Source of the DNA: Clostridiaceae bacterium
GTDB taxonomy: Bacteria > Bacillota > Clostridia > Acetivibrionales > DTU013
Direction: 5' to 3'
NCBI GenBank assembly: GCA_012730015.1
Contig: JAAYBT010000229.1
Coordinates: 1 to 41,967 of the forward strand
DNA length: 41,967 nucleotides
Shown piece by piece: positions 27,540 to 36,129 of this stretch (position 1 is the stretch's first letter; every line of letters begins with the position of its first letter). The position numbers and the translations under genes are program-made. The notes beneath the pieces were generated by a model. It was not told the origin of the DNA. It made no database searches and saw nothing but the letters and a program-made list of their open reading frames with translations.

Positions 27540-30500
27540 ATGTACAAAAAAGTATCTACGGATTTGAATTTTGTTGAAAGAGAAAAGGAAGTAATAAAGT
27601 ATTGGAAGGAAAATCAGATTTTTGCCAAGAGCCTGAAATTCAGGGAAGGGAATGAATCCTTCACATTTTATGACGGCCCGCCGACTGCAAACGGTAAGCC
27701 ACACATAGGTCACATTATTACCCGTACCATGAAGGATATTATCCCACGTTACAGGTCGATGAAGGGCTACAATGTGCTTAGAAAGGCTGGTTGGGATACG
27801 CATGGCCTTCCCGTTGAGCTGGAGGTGGAGAAGGCTCTTGGGATAAATGGCAAGCCCGAAATAGAAAAATACGGTGTAGAGCCCTTCATACAGAAATGCA
27901 AAGAGAGCGTATGGAAATATAAGCATGAATGGGAAGAAATGAGTGACCGTGTGGGCTTCTGGGCAGATATGGAGGATCCATATATCACTTATGAGAATAA
28001 TTATATTGAGTCCGAATGGTGGGCGCTGAAGCAGATTTGGGAGAAGGGCCTTTTATATAAGGGACACAAAATAGTGCCCTATTGCCCACGCTGCGGGACT
28101 TCACTTTCAAGTCATGAGGTGGCGCAGGGCTACAAGGATGTTAGTGAGACCTCTGTCTTTGTGAAGTTTGCGGTTAAGGGCGAGCCGGGTGTCTATCTAA
28201 TGGCATGGACCACTACGCCCTGGACATTGCCCTCCAACGTTGCGTTGACGGTAAATCCAAAGGAGACCTATATTCGCGCTAAATGCGGCGATGAAACATA
28301 CATTTTAGCAGAGGCGCTGGCATCAGCTGTTTTAACAGATAAATATGATGTTGTGGGAAGCTTTAAGGGGTCTGAGCTGTACGGTATGGAGTATAAACCC
28401 TTATTTGACTTTGTGCAGCCGGATAAAAAGGCCTATTACGTGGTATGCGACGATTTCGTTACGCTGACCGACGGTGCCGGCATAGTTCATACTGCGCCTG
28501 CATTCGGTGAGGACGATGCAAAGGTTGGAAAAGCCAACGATCTGCCCTTTGTTCAATTAGTCAACGAGCAGGGTAATTTTGTTGAAGCTGTGACTCCGTG
28601 GAAGGGCATGTTTGTAAAGGATGCCGATCCATTGATTATCAAGGATATGGAGTCAAGAGGGCTGGTTTACAAGCTGCTGGAATATGAGCATTCCTACCCC
28701 TATTGCTGGAGGTGCGATACTCCGCTGCTCTACTATGCCAACGACACCTGGTTTATTAAAATGACGGCAATCAAGGATAAGCTGCTTGAAAATAACAGCA
28801 AAATCAACTGGCTGCCGGAAAACATTAAGGAAGGTCGTATGGGGAACTTCCTTGAGAATGTTGTGGACTGGGGACTTAGCCGCACCAGATACTGGGGCAC
28901 ACCGCTGCCAATATGGGAATGCAAGTGCGGACACCGGCATGTTATCGGCAGTATAGCGGAGCTGAAGGAGTTGGGCGACAATGTAGCGGATGATATAGAA
29001 TTGCATAAGCCCTTTGTAGATGCGATACATTTGACGTGTCCAAAGTGCTCCGGGAAAATGACCAGGGTTTCAGAGGTAATTGACTGCTGGTTCGACTCAG
29101 GCGCCATGCCCTTTGCCCAGTGGCATTACCCATTCGAGAATAAGGAAAAGTTTGAAGAAAACTATCCTGCAGACTTTATAAGTGAAGCCATCGACCAGAC
29201 CAGAGGATGGTTCTATACACTGCTGGCGATTTCTTCCTTGTTATTTGATGAGCCGGCCTTCGAAAACTGTATCGTGCTTGGGCATGTCAACGACAAGGAC
29301 GGGCAAAAAATGAGCAAACACAAGGGTAATGTAATTGATCCGTGGACTGTACTCGATAAGCAGGGAGCAGATGCTGTTCGCTGGTATTTTTACACCGGAA
29401 GCGCGCCCTGGCTGCCAAGCAGATTTTATGAGGAGGCAGTAAGCGAAAGCCAGAGAAAGTTTATGGGCACCCTTTGGAACACCTACGCCTTCTATGTACT
29501 CTACGCCAATATTGACAAATTTAACCCGCTTGAGTACAAGCTGGAGCAGGATAAGCTGTCAATAATGGATAAGTGGGTCCTTTCAAGGCTATATACACTG
29601 GTTGGAAGGGTCGACAGAAACCTTGAAAATTATAGGATTACGGAGTCAGCAAGAGATATTCAAGCCTTTGTTGAGGACCTGAGCAACTGGTATGTTAGAA
29701 GGTGCAGAGAACGCTTCTGGCAGAAGAACATGACCCGGGACAAGATTAATGCATATATGACCCTTTACACCGTACTTGTGGAGATTTCGAAGACTGTTTC
29801 GCCTTTTGTGCCCTTTATCAGCGAAGAGATTTATGGCAACCTTGTCAGAAGCGTTGATTCAAGCGCACCCGAGAGCGTTCATCTTTGCGATTACCCGACT
29901 GCAAAGGAGGAATACATCGATCCAGCCTTAGAAGCCGACATGGATAAGGTGCTAAAGCTTGTTGTTCTCGGTCGAGCATGCAGGAGTACGGCGAACATAA
30001 AGAATCGTCAGCCGATAGGGAAGATGTTTGTCAAGGACGAGCAAGAGCTTCCTCAGACGTACAGGGAGTTGGTTGCCGATGAGCTGAACGTGAAGCAGCT
30101 GCTTTACACAAAGGATGCATCAGGATTTACTACCTACAAGTTTAAGCCGCAGCTTCGCACACTGGGGCCAAAATACGGAAAGCTGGTGCCAAAGATAGGC
30201 GAAATGCTTGCTAAGGCCGATGGGAATGAATTGATGAGCAGCTTTGATAAGGATGGCAAGGTCAGCTTTGAGCTGGAGGGTACAGCTGTGGTACTTGAGC
30301 TGGCGGATGTGCTTTATGAAGCTACGCAGAAGGAAGGCTTCGTATCGGAAAGCGACAGAGACATTACGGTAGTGTTGGATATGAACCTTACACCGGAACT
30401 ACTTGAAGAGGGCTTCGTTCGTGAGATTATAAGTAAGCTGCAGACAATGCGAAAGGAAGCCGGCTTTGAGGTACAAAACCATATCATGGTCTATTATGGC

Positions 30501-30656
30501 GATAATGAAAAGATCAAGGGCATAATGGAGCGAAATAAGGACTTGATTAGTGAAGAGGTGCTGGCGGACGAGATGAGGCCGTCAGGAGGCAATGGCTACA
30601 GCAAGGAATGGAATATAAACGGCGAGAGTGTTACCTTCACTGTAGAGAAGGCGTAA
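27540..30656 (+). CDS. ileS: Isoleucyl-tRNA synthetase
   Basis: FYDGPPTANGKPHIGHIITRTMKDIIPRYRSMKGYNV...; KMSKHKGN. Confidence 0.98.
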   Translation: MYKKVSTDLNFVEREKEVIKYWKENQIFAKSLKFREGNESFTFYDGPPTANGKPHIGHIITRTMKDIIPRYRSMKGYNVLRKAGWDTHGLPVELEVEKALGINGKPEIEKYGVEPFIQKCKESVWKYKHEWEEMSDRVGFWADMEDPYITYENNYIESEWWALKQIWEKGLLYKGHKIVPYCPRCGTSLSSHEVAQGYKDVSETSVFVKFAVKGEPGVYLMAWTTTPWTLPSNVALTVNPKETYIRAKCGDETYILAEALASAVLTDKYDVVGSFKGSELYGMEYKPLFDFVQPDKKAYYVVCDDFVTLTDGAGIVHTAPAFGEDDAKVGKANDLPFVQLVNEQGNFVEAVTPWKGMFVKDADPLIIKDMESRGLVYKLLEYEHSYPYCWRCDTPLLYYANDTWFIKMTAIKDKLLENNSKINWLPENIKEGRMGNFLENVVDWGLSRTRYWGTPLPIWECKCGHRHVIGSIAELKELGDNVADDIELHKPFVDAIHLTCPKCSGKMTRVSEVIDCWFDSGAMPFAQWHYPFENKEKFEENYPADFISEAIDQTRGWFYTLLAISSLLFDEPAFENCIVLGHVNDKDGQKMSKHKGNVIDPWTVLDKQGADAVRWYFYTGSAPWLPSRFYEEAVSESQRKFMGTLWNTYAFYVLYANIDKFNPLEYKLEQDKLSIMDKWVLSRLYTLVGRVDRNLENYRITESARDIQAFVEDLSNWYVRRCRERFWQKNMTRDKINAYMTLYTVLVEISKTVSPFVPFISEEIYGNLVRSVDSSAPESVHLCDYPTAKEEYIDPALEADMDKVLKLVVLGRACRSTANIKNRQPIGKMFVKDEQELPQTYRELVADELNVKQLLYTKDASGFTTYKFKPQLRTLGPKYGKLVPKIGEMLAKADGNELMSSFDKDGKVSFELEGTAVVLELADVLYEATQKEGFVSESDRDITVVLDMNLTPELLEEGFVREIISKLQTMRKEAGFEVQNHIMVYYGDNEKIKGIMERNKDLISEEVLADEMRPSGGNGYSKEWNINGESVTFTVEKA

Positions 30657-30718
30657 GATTATAATAACATAACGGCATGAGGAAATAAAAAATCGATATA
30701 GGACATGGGAGATATAGT

Positions 30719-31801
30719 ATGGCTAAACTAAGCGTTAATCTGGGAGACAGAGGTTATCCAATATATATAGAACCCAATTTTAAGCGATTGGGCAAGGCTT
30801 GTGCCGATGCCAGACTCAGTGGGAAAATGCTGATAGTCACGGATAATAATGTGCAAAAATATTATTGCGATGACTGCGTAAGGGAGCTTGAGGGTTTATG
30901 CACGGAGGTTTCTGTTCATGTGATCCAGGCCGGCGAGATAAATAAGTCCCTTGACACCGTAAGGGACATCTATAGAAAGCTGGTAGAGCTCAAAGCGGAC
31001 AGAAAATCTGTGCTTGTTGCCTTGGGTGGCGGAGTTACGGGAGACATTACCGGCTTTGCTGCGGCGACCTATATGAGAGGAATTCCTTTCATACAGATTC
31101 CAACGAGCCTAATGGCTCAGGCTGACAGCAGCATAGGAGGGAAAACAGGCGTTGATTTTGAGGGGTGCAAGAACATGGTCGGAGCTTTTTACCAGCCCAG
31201 CCTCGTTTATATAAACATAAATGCTTTGCGCACCTTACCCGACAGGGAGCTTAAATCCGGAATGGCAGAGGTTATTAAGCATGGACTTATTAGGGATTCT
31301 GATTTTTATGAATACATCAGTAGCAATATTGATAAAATCTATTCTTTTGATGAGAATACCCTTGCTTACATGACTAAAATGAACTGCACCATCAAGGGAA
31401 ATGTGGTGGAGCAGGACGAACGTGAAGGCGGACTTCGGGCGATTTTGAATTTTGGCCATACCATAGGTCATGCTATTGAATGTGTATCGGGCTTTACCAT
31501 GCTGCATGGCGAGTGTGTATCCGTTGGAATGGTTGGAGCATACAAGCTTGCCCATAAAATGGGGATGACGGATGAGGATACGGTGGGCAGGATTGAAGCA
31601 AGCCTAAGAAAAGCAGGCCTTCCCGTAAAGGCTCAGGGAATGGATGCTGATAAAGTTTTTGACAAGATGTTCAGTGACAAAAAGGTGAAGGACGATAAGC
31701 TGAACTTTGTGCTTCCTAAGGGCATCGGAGAGGTGATTTACTGCACGGTTGAAAAAGAAGCCCCTATAAGAGAGGTGCTTACGGAGCTTGTAGGGAAATA
31801 G
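30719..31801 (+). CDS. aroB: 3-dehydroquinate synthase
   Basis: LVALGGGVTGDITGFAAATYMRGIPFIQIPTSLMAQADSSIGGKTGVDF; LNFGHTIGHAIE. Confidence 0.97.
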   Translation: MAKLSVNLGDRGYPIYIEPNFKRLGKACADARLSGKMLIVTDNNVQKYYCDDCVRELEGLCTEVSVHVIQAGEINKSLDTVRDIYRKLVELKADRKSVLVALGGGVTGDITGFAAATYMRGIPFIQIPTSLMAQADSSIGGKTGVDFEGCKNMVGAFYQPSLVYININALRTLPDRELKSGMAEVIKHGLIRDSDFYEYISSNIDKIYSFDENTLAYMTKMNCTIKGNVVEQDEREGGLRAILNFGHTIGHAIECVSGFTMLHGECVSVGMVGAYKLAHKMGMTDEDTVGRIEASLRKAGLPVKAQGMDADKVFDKMFSDKKVKDDKLNFVLPKGIGEVIYCTVEKEAPIREVLTELVGK

Positions 31802-31905
31802 CCTTACAGGGCGCCGGTGTTTTTTGAAGCCTTGATAAACCTCATGTTGCTGATGCTTTCGAGGCGCTGATGTAGATAATTTCATAGGATAAAACGAACA
31901 AGGTC

Positions 31906-31939
31906 AGATACTATATTATGTAGCATCTGGCCTTTTTTT
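31906..31939 (+). terminator. Intrinsic terminator after aroB
   Basis: AGGTCAGAT-actatattatgtagc-ATCTGGCCT followed by TTTTTT. Confidence 0.8.
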
Positions 31940-32027
31940 TCGTTACGGCCGGGGCGCAGCATGAGAAATATTTAAAGATGAATTTGGCTATATTAATTAG
32001 AGACTTTACATGCACAAGAGGTGAAGG

Positions 32028-32339
32028 ATGTCCATGCTCGGCAGGAAAGGCAAATGTAAAATACTGGAGGATAAGCTCGATAGGGTTGCACTGGGTATGG
32101 AACGGGCGAAGCTGAATGAATATGTAAATTATCTGGAGAATCCTAGAAAGATGTTTTTTGCCAACTTCATGGCAGGCTTGGCAAGAGGGTTCGGCGCATC
32201 CATTGGCTTTACGATACTTGCTGCTGTGGTCATTTATATTTTGCAGGGTGTGGTAAAGCTAAATTTGCCCATTATCGGAGAGTTTATAAGCGATATTGTA
32301 AATATTGTCAACAATAATCTTAAAAATACCGGGAGGTAA
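32028..32339 (+). CDS. DUF5665-like membrane protein
   Basis: 103 aa; NPRKMFFANFMAGLARGFGASIGFTILAAVVIYILQ. Confidence 0.7.
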   Translation: MSMLGRKGKCKILEDKLDRVALGMERAKLNEYVNYLENPRKMFFANFMAGLARGFGASIGFTILAAVVIYILQGVVKLNLPIIGEFISDIVNIVNNNLKNTGR

Positions 32340-32347
32340 TAAAAGGG

Positions 32348-32989
32348 ATGAACAGAAGTGAAAAGGAGCATTACAGGAAATTGCTAGAAAGACAGCTCGG
32401 GGAGATTGACCATACTTTAGGAATTATGAAGGAAAACAATAGCGCACAGCAGGACAAGTTTTCACCTACAGAGCTTTCCAACTATGACAACCATCCGGCG
32501 GAAATAGCCTCAGAGCTTTTTCAGGTAGAGATGAATTCTGCCCTGAAGGTACACGAAGAGAAAATATTACAGGAAATAAAGGATGCTATTGGGAAGCTTG
32601 AAAGGGGCACCTATGGTATATGTACCCACTGTGGAAAGCAGATAGCGGCACAGCGGCTTGAGGCATTGCCATATGCAAGCTTATGCGTACGATGCGCTGA
32701 TGAAGAGGAAAGTGAGCCTGTAAGGCACTATAAGGGAAGGCCCAATGAGGAGAAGGTGCTTGATGCACCCTTTGGGCGGAAATACCTAAACAAGCAGGAG
32801 GATGACGAGCATGAGGGCATGGATCAGCTAAAGGATCTGATGAAATACGGATCATCCGATAGCCCTCAGGATCTTGGCGGCTATCACGATTATGAGGAAT
32901 ACTATACTAACGAGGTAGATAAGCAGGGGGTTGTCGATGACATGGATCGGCTTTCCAATGAGGACTATAAGAGGCAGCTCCCCAACTAA
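32348..32989 (+). CDS. TraR/DksA-type zinc finger protein (YteA-like)
   Basis: GTYGICTHCGKQIAAQRLEALPYASLCVRCADEEE. Confidence 0.9.
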   Translation: MNRSEKEHYRKLLERQLGEIDHTLGIMKENNSAQQDKFSPTELSNYDNHPAEIASELFQVEMNSALKVHEEKILQEIKDAIGKLERGTYGICTHCGKQIAAQRLEALPYASLCVRCADEEESEPVRHYKGRPNEEKVLDAPFGRKYLNKQEDDEHEGMDQLKDLMKYGSSDSPQDLGGYHDYEEYYTNEVDKQGVVDDMDRLSNEDYKRQLPN

Positions 32990-33050
32990 TAAGCTGTGCA
33001 AAGGCTCTTGTGGTGTAAGCTTAATCCAATTCACAACAGCGATGCGCTCG

Positions 33051-33287
33051 TCATCCCCTGCTATTAACGAACCATTTATCCTCCTCCAGCCACAAGTAGG
33101 TTTCCTTGCCATTGATGCGACAGCGGTATCTCATGCCTTGACCGCCGGCTTTAAGTGAAGCCGCGCGTCTTACGTCGGTTACCTTATCGATATCGAAGGT
33201 TCTTCCGTCTTGCCATTTTATTTTCAGAGGAACCTTGCCTCCGTCTTTTGTAAATTTTGCGATTACTTCTACGAATACTTTTGACAT
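33051..33287 (-). CDS. 78-aa uncharacterised protein (possibly DUF6504-like), predicted SOS-regulated
   Basis: MSKVFVEVIAKFTKDGGKVPLKIKWQDGRTFDIDKVTDVRRAASLKAGGQGMRYRCRINGKETYLWLEEDKWFVNSRG; LexA-type box upstream. Confidence 0.75.
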   Translation of the reverse strand: MSKVFVEVIAKFTKDGGKVPLKIKWQDGRTFDIDKVTDVRRAASLKAGGQGMRYRCRINGKETYLWLEEDKWFVNSRG

Positions 33288-33328
33288 TAATAATTCACCT
33301 CATTCCAAAAAACGGCTAACAACAAATA

Positions 33329-33341
33329 GAACATGTGTTCG
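33329..33341 (-). promoter_or_regulatory. LexA/SOS box upstream of the 33051-33287 ORF
   Basis: Minus strand CGAACACATGTTC (GAACN4GTTC core); minus-strand promoter TTTACA (33373-33378) -18- TATAAT (33349-33354). Confidence 0.8.
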
Positions 33342-33413
33342 TATTATTATTATAAGCCGGGACAGGCTATAATGTAAAGAGTAATCTTTAGCCAAGACAA
33401 TAAATGTGATGAA

Positions 33414-34169
33414 TCAGAATAGAAGCCTGATGGCCGATATTGCAGTTAAAACGATAACGAAATAATGAAAGAATCGCTCGTTCAGCTTTTTAATTATGAC
33501 AGCTCCGACGAATGCTCCCAGTGCTATTGCAGGCAGCATTAGACCTGCGGTCAAAAAAGATTTTACGCTTATATTATGCCAGACGAAAACATGTAAAGGG
33601 ATCTTTATTTGATTGATAATCAGGAAAAACCAGGCTGAGGTGCCCATGAAATCGAATTTTTTGAAACCCTTGGACAGAAGAAATACACTGAATATGGGAC
33701 CGGCAGCATTACCTATCATAGACGAAAAACCGGTGCCAATTCCGGCAAGAGCAGACAACAATTGGCTTTCAGGAATATTTGCTTTATTACCCTTTCTTTC
33801 GATGAATAAAAGAATCGCAAGGCATATAATTACGATTATTGCAATCAGGGTTTTGAACTGACTATCATTTATGTAGTTTCCGACGACAGCACCAAGAGCA
33901 ACCCCCGCAAGTGTCCAAGGCAGAAGCTTTTTAATAATGCTCCAATCGGCATGCTTTCGATAATATGTTACTGCAAAGATATCACCTAATATCAGCAGAG
34001 GCAGTATGATACCCGTTGATTCTTTACCACCAAACTCGGAGGCAAGTATTGGTATAACAAGCATTACTATTCCGGTGACACCTATTCTTGCAAGACCTAT
34101 TATAAAAGCAGTTATGATGATTAAAAGCCACTGAAAGCTAGAGAAATCGAATGAATTAAAAAAGTCCAT
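33414..34169 (-). CDS. TauE/SafE-type sulfite exporter family permease
   Basis: About 250-aa polytopic protein; GIGTGFSSMIGNAAGPIFSVFLLSKGFKKFDFMGTSAWFFLIIN; internal start MDFFNS. Confidence 0.88.
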   Translation of the reverse strand: MDFFNSFDFSSFQWLLIIITAFIIGLARIGVTGIVMLVIPILASEFGGKESTGIILPLLILGDIFAVTYYRKHADWSIIKKLLPWTLAGVALGAVVGNYINDSQFKTLIAIIVIICLAILLFIERKGNKANIPESQLLSALAGIGTGFSSMIGNAAGPIFSVFLLSKGFKKFDFMGTSAWFFLIINQIKIPLHVFVWHNISVKSFLTAGLMLPAIALGAFVGAVIIKKLNERFFHYFVIVLTAISAIRLLF

Positions 34170-34291
34170 GCTGTCGGTTCCCTTTCCTTGGAGCAAAATA
34201 TATATTCAGCTGAAATTATATCCCAATTTACGACTGTAGGCAAATGAAAACCGGCCATTTTCGAAACTAAAGCTGCTACCTGTGAGCCGTC

Positions 34292-35530
34292 TTACTTGAA
34301 AAAGGACACCGGATGGATAACATTTTCCTCAACAGGGTTTGCGTTGAGCCCCCTACTATCGATAAGCAGGCCCCTCTGTACGGAGTAATGCCCGAAGCGT
34401 GTCCTTATGGAGTCTATGCTGCTTTCCAGCTGTTCTCGGCGCAGCCGCCTATTGTCATCAAATAATGATACCTGAGCGCAATCATCCCTCATGACAACTC
34501 CTGTCACTCTTATCCCCAGGGTTCTTATGGTTTTTGACCAATCCCAGGACCGGCTGAATATTTCCAACGCTTTTTCAGCGATGTCCGACGAGGTGCATGT
34601 ATACTGCGAAAGCTGCCCTTGCCGCTCTATGAAAGAAAGGTCGCTGGAACGGATGTATATCTGCACGGTTCTGCCTCTAAGCTGATGGCGCCTGAGTCTT
34701 TCGGCTACGCTGTCCGCCAGAACATAGGTGAGAATTTTCACATCCTCGTTTGTGCGCAGGTCATGGGGAGTGGTCAGTGAATTGCCGATTCCCTTTATGC
34801 CGGGCTGAAAATCAAGCTTTGTCACAGGGGATTCGTCATAGCCATTGGCGAATATCCAGAGTGTTCGACCCCATTGCCCGAAATGCCTCTCCAGAAATTT
34901 CGGAGGAGCGCCGGCCAGTTCGCCTATTGTCTGTATGCCGATGTTTGTGAGCTTTCTGCGGGTAGAGGGTCCTACATAGATCATATCGCCTACAGGCAGC
35001 TTCCATACCTTTTCACGATAGTTTTCCTCGCTGATAACCGTAGTGGCATCGGGCTTTTTCATATCGGAGCCCAGCTTGGCAAAAACCTTGTTGAAGCTAA
35101 CACCGACAGATGCGGTGACGCCAAGCTCGGTTCTGATTCTTTCGCGCAGCATGTCTGCAATGTTTTCGCCGGAGCCGAAAAGCTTTGTACTTTCGGTCAC
35201 ATCGAGCCAGTTTTCGTCTATTCCGAAAGCTTCTATTAGATTTGTATAGTTTTCGTAAATTTTCCTTGCCAGCATGGAAAAACGCAGATACAGCATGTAA
35301 TTGGGTCTGACCACCACGAGCCCGGGACATTTGGATCTTGCCTCCCATATAGCGTCTCCCGCCTTAACACCAAACTTTTTGGCAAGATTGTTTTTGGCCA
35401 GAACGATGCCGTGCCGGGTAGACTGGGAGCCGCATACAGCCACGGGGCGGTCGCGTATTTCCGGGTTGTACAGGCATTCTACGCTGGCGTAAAAGTTATT
35501 CAAATCACTGTGCAATATTACTCTGTTCAT
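34292..35530 (-). CDS. dinB: DNA polymerase IV (Y family)
   Basis: ILHSDLNNFYASVECLYNPEIRDRPVAVCGSQSTRHGIVLAKN...FGIDENWLDVTES...LGVTASVGVSFNKVFAKLGSDMKKPD. Confidence 0.96.
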   Translation of the reverse strand: MNRVILHSDLNNFYASVECLYNPEIRDRPVAVCGSQSTRHGIVLAKNNLAKKFGVKAGDAIWEARSKCPGLVVVRPNYMLYLRFSMLARKIYENYTNLIEAFGIDENWLDVTESTKLFGSGENIADMLRERIRTELGVTASVGVSFNKVFAKLGSDMKKPDATTVISEENYREKVWKLPVGDMIYVGPSTRRKLTNIGIQTIGELAGAPPKFLERHFGQWGRTLWIFANGYDESPVTKLDFQPGIKGIGNSLTTPHDLRTNEDVKILTYVLADSVAERLRRHQLRGRTVQIYIRSSDLSFIERQGQLSQYTCTSSDIAEKALEIFSRSWDWSKTIRTLGIRVTGVVMRDDCAQVSLFDDNRRLRREQLESSIDSIRTRFGHYSVQRGLLIDSRGLNANPVEENVIHPVSFFK

Positions 35531-35599
35531 AGCCGCTTCCTCGTTTTATGAGCTGTGTTATCGGCAAAACTAGCGATGTAGCCCACGATAATTATCTGC

Positions 35600-35613
35600 C
35601 GAACATATGTTCG
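35600..35613 (-). promoter_or_regulatory. LexA/SOS box upstream of dinB
   Basis: Perfect palindrome CGAACATATGTTCG; minus-strand promoter TTTACT (35645-35650) -18- TATAAT (35621-35626). Confidence 0.9.
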
Positions 35614-35661
35614 CAATACAATTATAAACCCGAACAGCCAAAAAAGTAAAGAGGTAGATTA

Positions 35662-35752
35662 GGGGGACGGTTCTCTTATTTTTAGCATCTGCTCCTATTT
35701 TATGAGCACTTAAAGGGAGAGAGAACCGTCCCCATCGAGAGAACCGTCCCCC
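35662..35752. repeat. Second inverted-repeat element with GGGGACGGTTCTCTT units
   Basis: Forward unit 35662-35677; inverted units 35721-35733 and 35737-35752. Confidence 0.9.
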
Positions 35753-35781
35753 TGTACCTCTGGATGCCTCAAAGGGCTGCA

Positions 35782-35810
35782 TTGACTTTAGCTAGGCATT
35801 ATGTTAGAAT
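35782..35810 (+). promoter_or_regulatory. Sigma-A-type promoter of iorA T-box leader
   Basis: TTGACT (35782-35787) -17 nt- TAGAAT (35805-35810). Confidence 0.7.
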
Positions 35811-35816
35811 TTTTTC

Positions 35817-36100
35817 AACTAAATAACGACTATAAACCGATGACGTGGAGATAAAAATGTAATATGCACTCACAGAGAGCGAGGAAAGCTGAGATCCTGG
35901 CAGTAAGCAGTACATTAAATGGACCATTGAGGGTGCAGTTAAAGGATTGCTTCAATCCGAGTATTCTGCAACGTATCAGCCGCGTAAAGGCTGGGAATAT
36001 ATTCACATTCTACTTGAGGCAGGTAATCCTGCAAATCAAGGTGGCACCACGGGTTACACACTCGTCCTTGACATTTAGTGTCTATTGGACGGGTGTTTTT
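35817..36100 (+). promoter_or_regulatory. T-box leader, predicted Trp-specific, upstream of iorA-iorB-paaK
   Basis: Stem I AGAGAGCGAGG; specifier TGG at 35920-35922 in AAATGGACCATTGAG; AAGGTGGCACCACGGG (TGGC 36042-36045); terminator CACTCGTCC/GGACGGGTG plus T run (36059-36100). Confidence 0.93.
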
Positions 36101-36129
36101 GTTTGCTATGAAAAAGGCAGGGGGTTAAT

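Noticed and set aside
34491-35492. Several plus-strand ORFs across dinB
   Set aside because: Antisense shadows of the dinB coding sequence with no recognisable domains.
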